Shown here piece by piece: positions 20,496-27,433 of a stretch of DNA of 28,549 bases. The notes under the pieces were generated by a model. That model did no database searches. It was given only the letters and a program-made list of their open reading frames with translations, and was not told where the DNA came from. The stretch is from a virus. The first letter of the stretch is position 1. Every line of letters starts with the position of its first letter. The DNA is taken from positions 1 to 28,549 of IMG/VR virus record IMGVR_UViG_3300031951_000935. One strand, written 5' to 3'. The translations under genes were made by a program, and so were the position numbers.

Positions 20496-21284
20496 ATGCC
20501 TAGACCAACACTAGCATCACTCTTGGAAGACTTCCGTAACTGGAACAAAACACAAGACTGGATGCTTAACAAGCAGCGCGACATCTACGGCAACGAAGAT
20601 CCAGACACAATTGCATTGAACGAAAAGCTAGCCGGTATCGGTACCGCTGACATGGGGATAATGGGTTCCAGTGTTGGTGGATTGGCTGGGATGCTAATTC
20701 CAGCTATTGGAGTCAATAAAATCCCAAAGATAGAAAATCTTGCTAAAGCTGCTGATAAGTTTATTTATCATTCTGGAACAGCGGATATGGCTCCTGACTT
20801 GCGCTATGGCATTACACCAACAAATGAAGGCGCTTGGATTCGTGAGGTTGCAGAAGGCGCAACAGATGATGTAGATAATTTATTAGAGCAATCTACTCCA
20901 TTATCTTGGTATTCAAGCACTCCAGAATGGATAAAAATTAAAGTCGCAAGAAAATTAGGTAAAGCGCTAACAGATGTAAATGAACAGGACATTTTGGAGC
21001 ATGGTCATTTAGCTATGGTTCCAAAAAAAGGACAACATGCTAAAGATGTTTGGTATGTTGGCAGCGGAGGATTGCAAGATGACGTTATCAATTTGCTTGG
21101 ACAAAAGAAAACACCAAGTTTGACTGATCTTTATGGCGAAAACAATTACGGACAGCGCACAGAACCGTTTGGTGTTGAAAGAAACGAATATGTTACAACT
21201 CAAGACATTGAGCCAATGTTTCAGTTAACAGGAAATGATTTGTTGTCTTTTTTAAAAGCAATAGGGTCATCAGGTGGAAAATAA
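20496..21284 (+). CDS. Unknown protein, possibly ADP-ribosyltransferase-like (262 aa)
   Basis: A 262-residue protein with good GGAG upstream. Residues 1-50 are polar helix, 51-75 Gly/Met-rich hydrophobic (GIMGSSVGGLAGMLIPAIGV). From residue 88 the pattern 'KFIYHSGTADMAPDLRYGIT', 'PLSWYSSTPEWIKIKVARKL', 'HGHLAMVPKKGQ' and 'GVERNEYVTTQDIEP' recalls the H-Y-E layout of ART-type toxins and phage polyvalent-protein domains (YHG, Y-S, E near a strand). This is a weak resemblance. Placed just before terminase genes, it may be carried into the host or be a host-directed early effector. The small terminase start overlaps its last 11 bases. Confidence 0.6.
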   Translation: MPRPTLASLLEDFRNWNKTQDWMLNKQRDIYGNEDPDTIALNEKLAGIGTADMGIMGSSVGGLAGMLIPAIGVNKIPKIENLAKAADKFIYHSGTADMAPDLRYGITPTNEGAWIREVAEGATDDVDNLLEQSTPLSWYSSTPEWIKIKVARKLGKALTDVNEQDILEHGHLAMVPKKGQHAKDVWYVGSGGLQDDVINLLGQKKTPSLTDLYGENNYGQRTEPFGVERNEYVTTQDIEPMFQLTGNDLLSFLKAIGSSGGK

Positions 21285-21552
21285 AGTACGGGAAAATACG
21301 GGTGTTGGTAATCGCGGTCGCGGCAGGCCAAAAGGCGCGCCAAACAAAAGCACAGCAGCCATAAAAGACATGCTGCTAGCCTCACTCGATGAGGTTGGCG
21401 GTCAAAACTACTTCAAGCAACAAGCGCTAGATAATCCAAACGCTTACATGGCGCTTATTGGCAAGATCATTCCAGCCGAAGTAAAGAATCAAATCACTGG
21501 TGCAGATGGCGGTCCAGTTCAACACAGCGTAAAGCTAAAGTTTGGTGATTAA
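21274..21552 (+). CDS. terS: Terminase small subunit candidate (92 aa)
   Basis: A 92-residue protein from GTG 21274, overlapping the upstream gene by 11 bases. 'GRGRPKGAPNKSTAAIKDML' followed by LASLDEVGG, and then 'NPNAYMALIGKIIPAEV', is a pattern I recall from short phage proteins directly before large terminase genes (DUF5681/small-terminase-like). The basic N-terminus would bind DNA. Small subunits find the packaging site and load the large subunit. The HNH module has separated it from the large subunit gene. Confidence 0.7.
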   Translation: MENKVRENTGVGNRGRGRPKGAPNKSTAAIKDMLLASLDEVGGQNYFKQQALDNPNAYMALIGKIIPAEVKNQITGADGGPVQHSVKLKFGD

Positions 21553-21554
21553 GC

Positions 21555-21560
21555 TATAAT
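21555..21560 (+). promoter_or_regulatory. -10 box of endonuclease module 2
   Basis: A perfect TATAAT, 7 bases before the C that begins the outer stem of the RNA element. No convincing -35 is seen upstream, where the sequence codes for the end of the small terminase. Confidence 0.55.
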
Positions 21561-21567
21561 GATTATG

Positions 21568-21612
21568 CGCGGCAGGGAGGCATCCCGTCAGATTTCGCAG
21601 CTGACAGCCGCG
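21568..21612 (+). ncRNA. Three-way-junction RNA element, copy 2
   Basis: Outer stem CGCGGC/GCCGCG (21568-21573 with 21607-21612). Second stem GGGA/TCCC (21575-21578 with 21583-21586) closing a GGCA loop. Third stem GTCAG/CTGAC (21587-21591 with 21601-21605). Single A at 21574 and 21606. The first pair is C-G where the other two copies have T-A. 33 bases separate it from the HNH start. Confidence 0.75.
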
Positions 21613-21645
21613 CCACTCCATGCGAACCTTAGCGAGAGGAAGCCA

Positions 21646-22133
21646 ATGATTACGCAAGAACTTCTGCATTCAATGTTTTCTTATGACCCAATTACTGGGT
21701 CATTGTTGTTTAAGACTCATTTGGCTGGGACACGTAAAAGACAAGTTGCTGGCTATGGGCAGAACAAAGGATATTTGTCCGTCAGCATTCAAAACAAAAA
21801 GTATTTATTGCATAGACTTGTATGGATGTTCCATCATGGATCGTTTCCAAAAAACAGTTAGATCACATCAATGGAATTAAGCGCGACAATAGAATAGAAA
21901 ATTTAAGAGAAGCAACTGATTCTGAAAATCAGCAAAATCAAAAAAAGCCACCAGCACACAACACGTCTGGATTTCTTGGTGTCACAAAATACAAAAGAAA
22001 TGGAAAATGGGTTGCAGGAATAAAGTTAAATGGCAAAAGAATAAACCTTGGATACTTTGATACGCCAGAAGCTGCACATGCTGCATATCTTCAGAAAAAG
22101 AAAGAACTGCACCCGTTTCAAACGCTAATATAA
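21646..22133 (+). pseudogene. HNH-AP2 homing endonuclease split by a -1 frameshift
   Basis: The first frame runs from ATG 21646 (MITQELLHSMFSYDPITGSL) to TAG 21859-21861. The rest of the protein (QLDHINGIKRDNRIENLREA, then an AP2 domain GFLGVTKYKRNGKWVAGIKL) continues in the -1 frame to TAA 22131-22133. The break lies in A6-C at 21849-21855, in phase as CC-A AAA AAC, the classic slippery heptamer. A -1 slip gives GSFPKNQLDHING, which aligns without a gap to GCLPNNEIDHING of the HNH protein at 18639. It is either a dead gene (one A lost), a sequencing error in a homopolymer, or programmed frameshifting. Without the slip, all of the catalytic D-H and the AP2 domain are lost. Confidence 0.8.
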
Positions 22134-23398
22134 TGGAAACAATTGCTCATTTTCCCCCCAAGATGCGTGGTCTTTTCGATCCATATCGATACAAGATTTA
22201 TCACGGGGGGCGAGGATCTGGAAAGTCTTGGGCATTCGCTAGAGCATTGTTAATTCAAGCGGCGGCGGAACCGTTGCGCGTTTTATGCTGTCGCGAGGTT
22301 CAGAAAAGCATCAAGCAATCTGTGCATCAATTGCTTAAAGACCAGATTCAAGACCTTGGATTTGGATATTTGTTTGACGTTACAGAAACAGCAATTCGCT
22401 GCAAAAATGGTTCAGAATTCTATTTTGCTGGTCTCGCCCAACACACAACTGAGTCGATCAAAAGTTATGAGGGCATTGATCGTGTCTGGATTGAGGAAGG
22501 GGCTACGATCACAAAGAAATCTCTTGATATTCTTATTCCTACAATCAGAAAAGAAAATTCAGAAATATGGATTAGCCTTAACCCGGATCTTGATACTGAT
22601 GAGGTTTATAGTCGCTTTATCGCAAATCAGGTTCCAGGGTCTTTGGTTGTTCAGGCAAATTACAGCGATAATCCATACTTTCCAAGCGTTCTTGAAACAG
22701 AGCGTGCGCATTGTGAAGCGCATAGCAAACATGACTACGAAAACATCTGGCTCGGTAAACCCAAAACTGTTGTCGATGGCGCAATCTATGCAGATGAGTA
22801 TCAGAAACTGGTCGAAGAGCATCGTATTAACCTTGTAACGTCTGATCCAATGCTGAAGTCACATGTTGTTGTAGACCTCGGCTGGAATGACGCAATGTCT
22901 ATCATTGTTGCTCAGCGTGCAGGCTCTGAGTGCAGGATAACGCATTACATCGAAGAGTCATTTCAGACGTTGGACTGGTACTCTGCTGAACTGCGCAAGC
23001 TCAACCTCAACTGGGGAAAGATGTGGCTTCCGCATGATGCTGTACACAAGGACTACAAGACTGGCAAGAGCGCTGCTGAAATCATGACGATGCTAGGCTG
23101 GGAGACAGAAGTCATACCCATTGGCAACGTAGAGCATGGCATTAAGCTATGTCGCATGATGTTTCCAAGGGTTTGGATGGATAAGGAAAAGACTAAGCGT
23201 TTGCAGGAATGTCTCAAGCGTTATCGCCGTAGTATCAATGCAACGACTAACCAGCCATCTGGCCCATTGCACGATGAATACTCACATGGAGCAGATGCAT
23301 TTAGGTATCTAGCAACATGCATAGACCTATTTAGGAATGATAATATACGGCAACGCAAACCACGCGATCTTGGCGCGTCTAGCTGGATGAGCTTTTAG
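22133..23398 (+). CDS. terL: Terminase large subunit (421 aa)
   Basis: A 421-residue terminase of the Terminase_3/PBSX-like type. Walker A 'HGGRGSGKS' at 24-32, Walker B 'RVWIEEG' at 117-123, and the RNase H-like nuclease with D248 (VVVDLGWND), D302 (LPHDAVH) and D381/D388 (HDEYSHGADAFRY). It pumps DNA into the procapsid and cuts the concatemer. The start ATG overlaps the stop of the split HNH gene by one base (TAATG), and no Shine-Dalgarno is visible upstream, so translation may depend on ribosomes finishing the HNH frame. The portal gene follows 9 bases later. Confidence 0.93.
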   Translation: METIAHFPPKMRGLFDPYRYKIYHGGRGSGKSWAFARALLIQAAAEPLRVLCCREVQKSIKQSVHQLLKDQIQDLGFGYLFDVTETAIRCKNGSEFYFAGLAQHTTESIKSYEGIDRVWIEEGATITKKSLDILIPTIRKENSEIWISLNPDLDTDEVYSRFIANQVPGSLVVQANYSDNPYFPSVLETERAHCEAHSKHDYENIWLGKPKTVVDGAIYADEYQKLVEEHRINLVTSDPMLKSHVVVDLGWNDAMSIIVAQRAGSECRITHYIEESFQTLDWYSAELRKLNLNWGKMWLPHDAVHKDYKTGKSAAEIMTMLGWETEVIPIGNVEHGIKLCRMMFPRVWMDKEKTKRLQECLKRYRRSINATTNQPSGPLHDEYSHGADAFRYLATCIDLFRNDNIRQRKPRDLGASSWMSF

Positions 23399-23407
23399 GA
23401 TACAAAC

Positions 23408-25591
23408 ATGGCTAACTTAGATACTGATTCCGTACTGAACTCTCTTGGCGTAGAGCCAGAAGCTAACGAACGTAGCGATATGGATCAGGAGACGCTAAAA
23501 GAGATACGCGAACGGTTTCAGCAGGCAACAAAATTTGAAGGTCAAGGAAGACAAGACAGGCTAGATGATATTCGTTTTGCACGCCTCGGTGATCAGTGGT
23601 CAGAGGCGGCTAAGTACGACAGGAACCGTCCAGGCCAAGAGCGGCCAATGCTTGTTGTTAACAGGCTCTTGCAGTTCCGTGATCGTGTCGTAAACGAAAT
23701 CAGACAGAACACGCCAAGTATCCGTTACCGGCCATCGAACAATGAAGCTGATGTAGAGACAGCAGAAGTATTGATGGGCCTTGCGCGCCACATACAAGAC
23801 AACAGCAACGCACCGATTGCATACGATACTGCTGTTGAATGGCAAGTAGACACTGGCCTTGGATACATTCGCGTCCGCAATGACTGGGCATCAGACACTA
23901 GCTTTGATCAGGAAATCTACATTGATCGTATTCCAGATCCAATGAAGGTCTATTACGATCCGCATAGCAAGACACCAGATGGCTCAGATGCTGAGTGGGC
24001 GATTATTGCTGAGGAAATCAGCAAGGATGAGTTTAAGCGTCTGTATCCAGATGTTGATCTAAGCTCTTGGGAAGCGGCTGGTAATGGCGACATGCAAGGC
24101 TGGTACACCAGTGATTCAGTGCGTATCGCTGAGTATTACTACCTTGAGCATGAGATGAAGGAGATATATGACGAAGAAACAGGCCAGTCTCGCATGGCTG
24201 ACATTAAGCGCTGCATGTGGTGTAAGGTTGGCGGTCATACGGTACTAGAGCGCACTGAGATTCCATGCAAATACATTCCAGTCGTACCAGTCATTGGGCA
24301 TGAAGTCTGGTTGCAAGGTAAACGTCATCTGTCTGGTCTTGTTCGTAACGCTAAGGATGCACAGCGACTGTATAACTACTATCTGTCAGCAAATGCTGAG
24401 AACGTAGCGCTTGCGCCAAAGGCTCCATTTATTGGCGTTGCAGGACAGTTTGAGACTGATCCTAACTGGGCTGTTGCGAATAAGACTAGCCTTGCATATC
24501 TCGAATACGATCCTGTCTCTATTGCTGGCACTCCTGTTGGCGCTCCACAGCGCGCACAGCCACCACAGGCATCAAGTGCAATCATGCAGGCTATTCAGAT
24601 TGCCGAGAATGACATCATGCAGTCTATGGGAATCTACCAGCCTAGTCTTGGTGGTGACTCTAACGAAACTTCTGGACGCGCATTGTTGCTGCGTCAGAAG
24701 CAAGCAGAGACTGGTAACTTCCATTTCCAGGACAATCTTAATCGTTCAATCCGTCAGGTTGGGCGCATTGTGTTGAGCATGATTCCGAGGATCTATAACC
24801 GAGCTAGAGTTGTACGTATCCTTGGTGAAGATGGGTCGCCAAAGTCTGTCAATCTTGATCCAAGCCTGCCGCAGGCCAGCGCTAACACTGACAATCCAGC
24901 AATCGATAGCATCTATAACCCAACCATTGGTGAATACGATGTTGTCTGCGATTCTGGGCCTAACTACGCAACGAAGCGTGATGAGGCAGCAAATATGATG
25001 CTGTCATTGACTCAAGCGAACCCACAGCTATTCCAGATGATTGGCGACCTGATGATGAAGAACATGGACTGGCCTGGTGCTGAGGAAATCGCCAAGCGTC
25101 TGCAAGCCATGTTGCCGCCACAGTTCCAGCCCAGTGCTGATGGTACTAAGGTTGATCCACAGGTTATCCAAGCGCAGCAGATGATGGAGCAGATGGCTAC
25201 GCAGATGGAGCAGATGGCACAACAGGTCCAGATGATGAATCATCAGAACCAGTTACTGGTCGATTCCAAAGAACGCGAATGGTACGAAGCTCAGACTAAG
25301 CGCATGGATGTCGAAGGTAAGCTGATGATGACTGATGCGCAGTTACAGGCAGCAGTGCGTGAAAACCTGATGACAATGATGGCGGCTGGTTCAGCAGAAG
25401 TCATGGAATCTAACCGCGAACTTGAAGAAGCAGAGAACGCATTGATTGCACAGCAAATGCAGCCAGCACAGCAGCCACAACAGCAGCAACCAGCAATGCA
25501 AGGTCAGGCATTAAGCGTTGGCACAATGAGACGACAGCCCGATGTACAGGCATTAACAGGCGAAGCAAAACCAGGAGAAAGTAATGAGTGA
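23408..25591 (+). CDS. P22-type portal protein (727 aa)
   Basis: A 727-residue protein, the size of P22-like portals. Typical parts: 'GDQWSEAAKYDRNRPGQERP' followed by MLVVNRLLQFRDRVVNEIRQN (about 62-105), 'VEWQVDTGLGYIRVRNDW' (143-160), and 'YNYYLSANAENVALAPKAPF' with 'SMGIYQPSLGGDSNETSGRA' in the core. From about residue 595 the chain is Met/Gln-rich and helical (MMEQMATQMEQMAQQ), like the barrel of P22 gp1. The dodecameric ring forms the DNA entry channel. AGGAT precedes the ATG at 23408. It overlaps the scaffold gene by 8 bases. Confidence 0.9.
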   Translation: MANLDTDSVLNSLGVEPEANERSDMDQETLKEIRERFQQATKFEGQGRQDRLDDIRFARLGDQWSEAAKYDRNRPGQERPMLVVNRLLQFRDRVVNEIRQNTPSIRYRPSNNEADVETAEVLMGLARHIQDNSNAPIAYDTAVEWQVDTGLGYIRVRNDWASDTSFDQEIYIDRIPDPMKVYYDPHSKTPDGSDAEWAIIAEEISKDEFKRLYPDVDLSSWEAAGNGDMQGWYTSDSVRIAEYYYLEHEMKEIYDEETGQSRMADIKRCMWCKVGGHTVLERTEIPCKYIPVVPVIGHEVWLQGKRHLSGLVRNAKDAQRLYNYYLSANAENVALAPKAPFIGVAGQFETDPNWAVANKTSLAYLEYDPVSIAGTPVGAPQRAQPPQASSAIMQAIQIAENDIMQSMGIYQPSLGGDSNETSGRALLLRQKQAETGNFHFQDNLNRSIRQVGRIVLSMIPRIYNRARVVRILGEDGSPKSVNLDPSLPQASANTDNPAIDSIYNPTIGEYDVVCDSGPNYATKRDEAANMMLSLTQANPQLFQMIGDLMMKNMDWPGAEEIAKRLQAMLPPQFQPSADGTKVDPQVIQAQQMMEQMATQMEQMAQQVQMMNHQNQLLVDSKEREWYEAQTKRMDVEGKLMMTDAQLQAAVRENLMTMMAAGSAEVMESNRELEEAENALIAQQMQPAQQPQQQQPAMQGQALSVGTMRRQPDVQALTGEAKPGESNE

Positions 25592-26468
25592 TGAGACACA
25601 AGTATTTGAAACAGTAGATGACGATGCTGGCGTACAAGACAACGATCAAGCCACTATCGATAATCAAGACAATTCACAAGAGGGGCTTGAAGAGGCGCAT
25701 GAGCAACAAGCAGACGAACAAGGAGAGAAGCAAAAAGATCCGTGGTACAAGCGCAGGATCGATGAACTTACGCGAGACAAACATGAGGCTCGTCGTCAAG
25801 CTGAGCGGCTTGAGAAGATCCTTGAGCAGCAGGAACAGCTTCTCAAGCAGTACCAGCCAAATGGACAGCAACAGCCTCAGCAATCAACTCTACAGCCTCC
25901 TAATCCAGCCGATTTTGCTGGCGGCCAGTATGATCCTCGATACATGGAAGCAATGCTTCAGTACACTCGGTCTAGCGCTGTCGAAGAAGCTAAACAGGCA
26001 GTTGCCGCAGAGTACCAGCAGCGCGCACAGCAAGAAGCAGTTATGGCTGCACAGGCGCGATTAGAGACCGCTGAAACCGCTGCACGCGCTAAGTACTCAG
26101 ACTATGACGCGGTTATTGAAGGTGTAACCTCAGATCCACGGCTTGCTCAAAATGAAACCATTAAAGCAGCGCTACTAGGATTGGATAATGGGCCAGACGT
26201 TGCGTATCTCCTTGGACGAAACCTGGATATTGCGTATGAGATTGCGAATACCCGCAATCCTATTGCTGCTGGAATGAAACTAGCAGAGCTGATGAATCGC
26301 GCACCAAGGAAGGTTGCAAACGCGCCAACGCCAATTAAGCCTATCAATGGCGCGGCTGGTGGCGTAGCTGGTGCAGGACGCAGCTACAGTGAAATGTCTA
26401 CGGCTGAGTTTATTGCTGCGCGCAATGCTGAAGAAATGGCGAAACGGCAAGCACTCTACAAACGGTGA
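25584..26468 (+). CDS. Scaffold protein (294 aa)
   Basis: A 294-residue protein with an acidic Gln/Asp-rich N-terminus (about 1-50), a charged coiled coil (WYKRRIDELTRDKHEARRQA, then ERLEKILEQQEQLLKQ), a Pro/Gln linker (about 93-110) and a helical C-terminal half ending in a basic segment (RNAEEMAKRQALYKR). Composition and place between portal and coat genes match podovirus scaffolds, which guide coat assembly and then leave. The basic C-terminus would bind the coat protein, as in P22. AGGAGA lies just upstream of the ATG, which overlaps the portal end. A hairpin and a terminator follow. Confidence 0.85.
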   Translation: MSDETQVFETVDDDAGVQDNDQATIDNQDNSQEGLEEAHEQQADEQGEKQKDPWYKRRIDELTRDKHEARRQAERLEKILEQQEQLLKQYQPNGQQQPQQSTLQPPNPADFAGGQYDPRYMEAMLQYTRSSAVEEAKQAVAAEYQQRAQQEAVMAAQARLETAETAARAKYSDYDAVIEGVTSDPRLAQNETIKAALLGLDNGPDVAYLLGRNLDIAYEIANTRNPIAAGMKLAELMNRAPRKVANAPTPIKPINGAAGGVAGAGRSYSEMSTAEFIAARNAEEMAKRQALYKR

Positions 26469-26511
26469 TATAGTGAGATAGTCAGCGCAATGCTGACAGT
26501 CTCCATATCAC
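26465..26511 (+). promoter_or_regulatory. Long hairpin at the end of the scaffold gene
   Basis: GTGATAT/ATATCAC (26465-26471 with 26505-26511), then GAGA/TCTC (26475-26478 with 26500-26503), then GTCAGC/GCTGAC (26481-26486 with 26492-26497) stack to one 17-bp interrupted hairpin that includes the scaffold stop codon. No T-run follows it directly. It may protect the upstream mRNA from exonuclease or act with the terminator three bases later. Confidence 0.6.
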
Positions 26512-26513
26512 TC

Positions 26514-26544
26514 AAAGGCCAGCGTTAAAAACTGGCCTTTTTTT
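26514..26544 (+). terminator. Rho-independent terminator between scaffold and coat genes
   Basis: AAAGGCCAG (26514-26522) and CTGGCCTTT (26532-26540) pair over 9 bp with a 9-base loop and run into seven T (26538-26544). It is the strongest terminator in the window and lies inside the virion operon. Confidence 0.88.
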
Positions 26545-26548
26545 ATGC

Positions 26549-26554
26549 TAATAT
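26549..26554 (+). promoter_or_regulatory. -10 box of endonuclease module 3
   Basis: TAATAT preceded by TG one base upstream (TGCTAATAT), an extended -10, starting 4 bases after the terminator T-run. The predicted RNA start is at the base of the GCGGC stem at 26560-26561. Confidence 0.5.
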
Positions 26555-26559
26555 ATGTT

Positions 26560-26609
26560 TGCGGCAGGAGGTTCGAAACTCCGTCTGGATTCACGCCCAG
26601 ACAGCCGCA
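26560..26609 (+). ncRNA. Three-way-junction RNA element, copy 3
   Basis: Outer stem TGCGGC/GCCGCA (26560-26565 with 26604-26609). Second stem GGAG/CTCC (26567-26570 with 26579-26582), which differs from GGGA/TCCC of the other copies at two compensated pairs. Third stem GTCTGG/CCAGAC (26583-26588 with 26597-26602). Single A at 26566 and 26603. 32 bases separate it from the GIY-YIG start. Confidence 0.75.
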
Positions 26610-26641
26610 CCCTCAAGCGTGACCATTCGTGCTGGTGATCT

Positions 26642-27307
26642 ATGAAGCAGTTCTACGTCTACATCCATAAAAAGCCTGATGGCACGCCGTTTTACGTTGG
26701 TAAAGGCACAGGAAGGCGTGCATATCAGTTCTATAACAGATCAAGCTGGCATAAAAACATCGTAGCCAAATATGGCAGAAACAACATTATCATTGAAGTT
26801 GTGAACTGTTTGAGTGAAGCGCAAGCATTTGATCTAGAAAAGATTTACATAAAACAGTTTAAGCATAGTGGAGTGTGTTTAGTTAATTTGACTGATGGCG
26901 GTGAAGGACATAGTGGCTTCAGGCAAACACCGGCAATGAAGAAAAAACGCTCTGAAACCTTAAAAAGGTTTTATGCTTCAGAGACTGGTAAGCAAGTTAA
27001 TGCTGAGCTAAATAAGCACAGGATCGGGAGAAAAAACACCCAAGCAACAAAGATAAAAATGAGTAGCGCAGCAAAAGGCAAACCAAAGACTGCGCAACAT
27101 GCTTTGAATTTGTCAAAAGCTCGGGTTGGAAAACCAAGGACAGGAAGCGGAATTGGTTTGGCTGGCGTTAATTGGGTGAAATCACAGCAATGTTGGAAAG
27201 TTGTTGAGTGTTTCCGTGGCAAAACAACTTTTTATGGAAACTTTAAAAATTTGTTAGATGCCGCTGCGCATAGAATTTCTTTACAAAATAAAAAACAAAT
27301 GGTATAA
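26642..27307 (+). CDS. GIY-YIG homing endonuclease (221 aa)
   Basis: A 221-residue protein. The GIY-YIG core is at 4-90: 'FYVYIHKKPDGTPFYVGKGT' with Y5-V-Y, Y18-V-G, R25/R26, and E66 in 'LEKIYI'. From about 90 there are NUMOD3-like basic repeats (GRKNTQATKIKMSSAAKGKP, NLSKARVGKPR). The last 45 residues look like an AP2-like end (LAGVNWVKSQQCWKVVECFR). It is freestanding, placed between a terminator and the coat gene, and preceded by its own -10 box and the three-way-junction RNA. It is the same insertion plan as for the two HNH genes, with an unrelated nuclease. Confidence 0.9.
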   Translation: MKQFYVYIHKKPDGTPFYVGKGTGRRAYQFYNRSSWHKNIVAKYGRNNIIIEVVNCLSEAQAFDLEKIYIKQFKHSGVCLVNLTDGGEGHSGFRQTPAMKKKRSETLKRFYASETGKQVNAELNKHRIGRKNTQATKIKMSSAAKGKPKTAQHALNLSKARVGKPRTGSGIGLAGVNWVKSQQCWKVVECFRGKTTFYGNFKNLLDAAAHRISLQNKKQMV

Positions 27308-27433
27308 GTCGGATACCAAGCGTTGACACGGCCCTTGTAGCGCTTGCGGCATATCAGATCATTCGAGGGATTGGCTCCTATCTGAAAACATATATGGGCA
27401 TACCATTTATTTTTTCATCATTAGGAGGTTCGC
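27308..27433 (+). other. Leader of the coat protein gene
   Basis: A 126-base noncoding stretch. AAATGGTAT (27297-27305) and ATACCATTT (27400-27408) are perfect 9-bp inverted repeats that could close the leader into a loop. A nested GGTAT/ATACC hairpin lies at 27301-27317. TTGACA occurs at 27323 but with no -10 at a proper distance. The AGGAGG at 27423-27428 is the strongest ribosome site in the window, as expected for a coat gene. Confidence 0.45.

Noticed and set aside
26560-26609. The GCGGC-bounded elements as tRNAs
   Set aside because: Too short, no anticodon or T-arm and no CCA; three stems instead of four.
27323-27356. TTGACA at 27323 as a coat promoter
   Set aside because: No acceptable -10 box lies 16-18 bases downstream; the nearest TAT-like box is 23 bases away.
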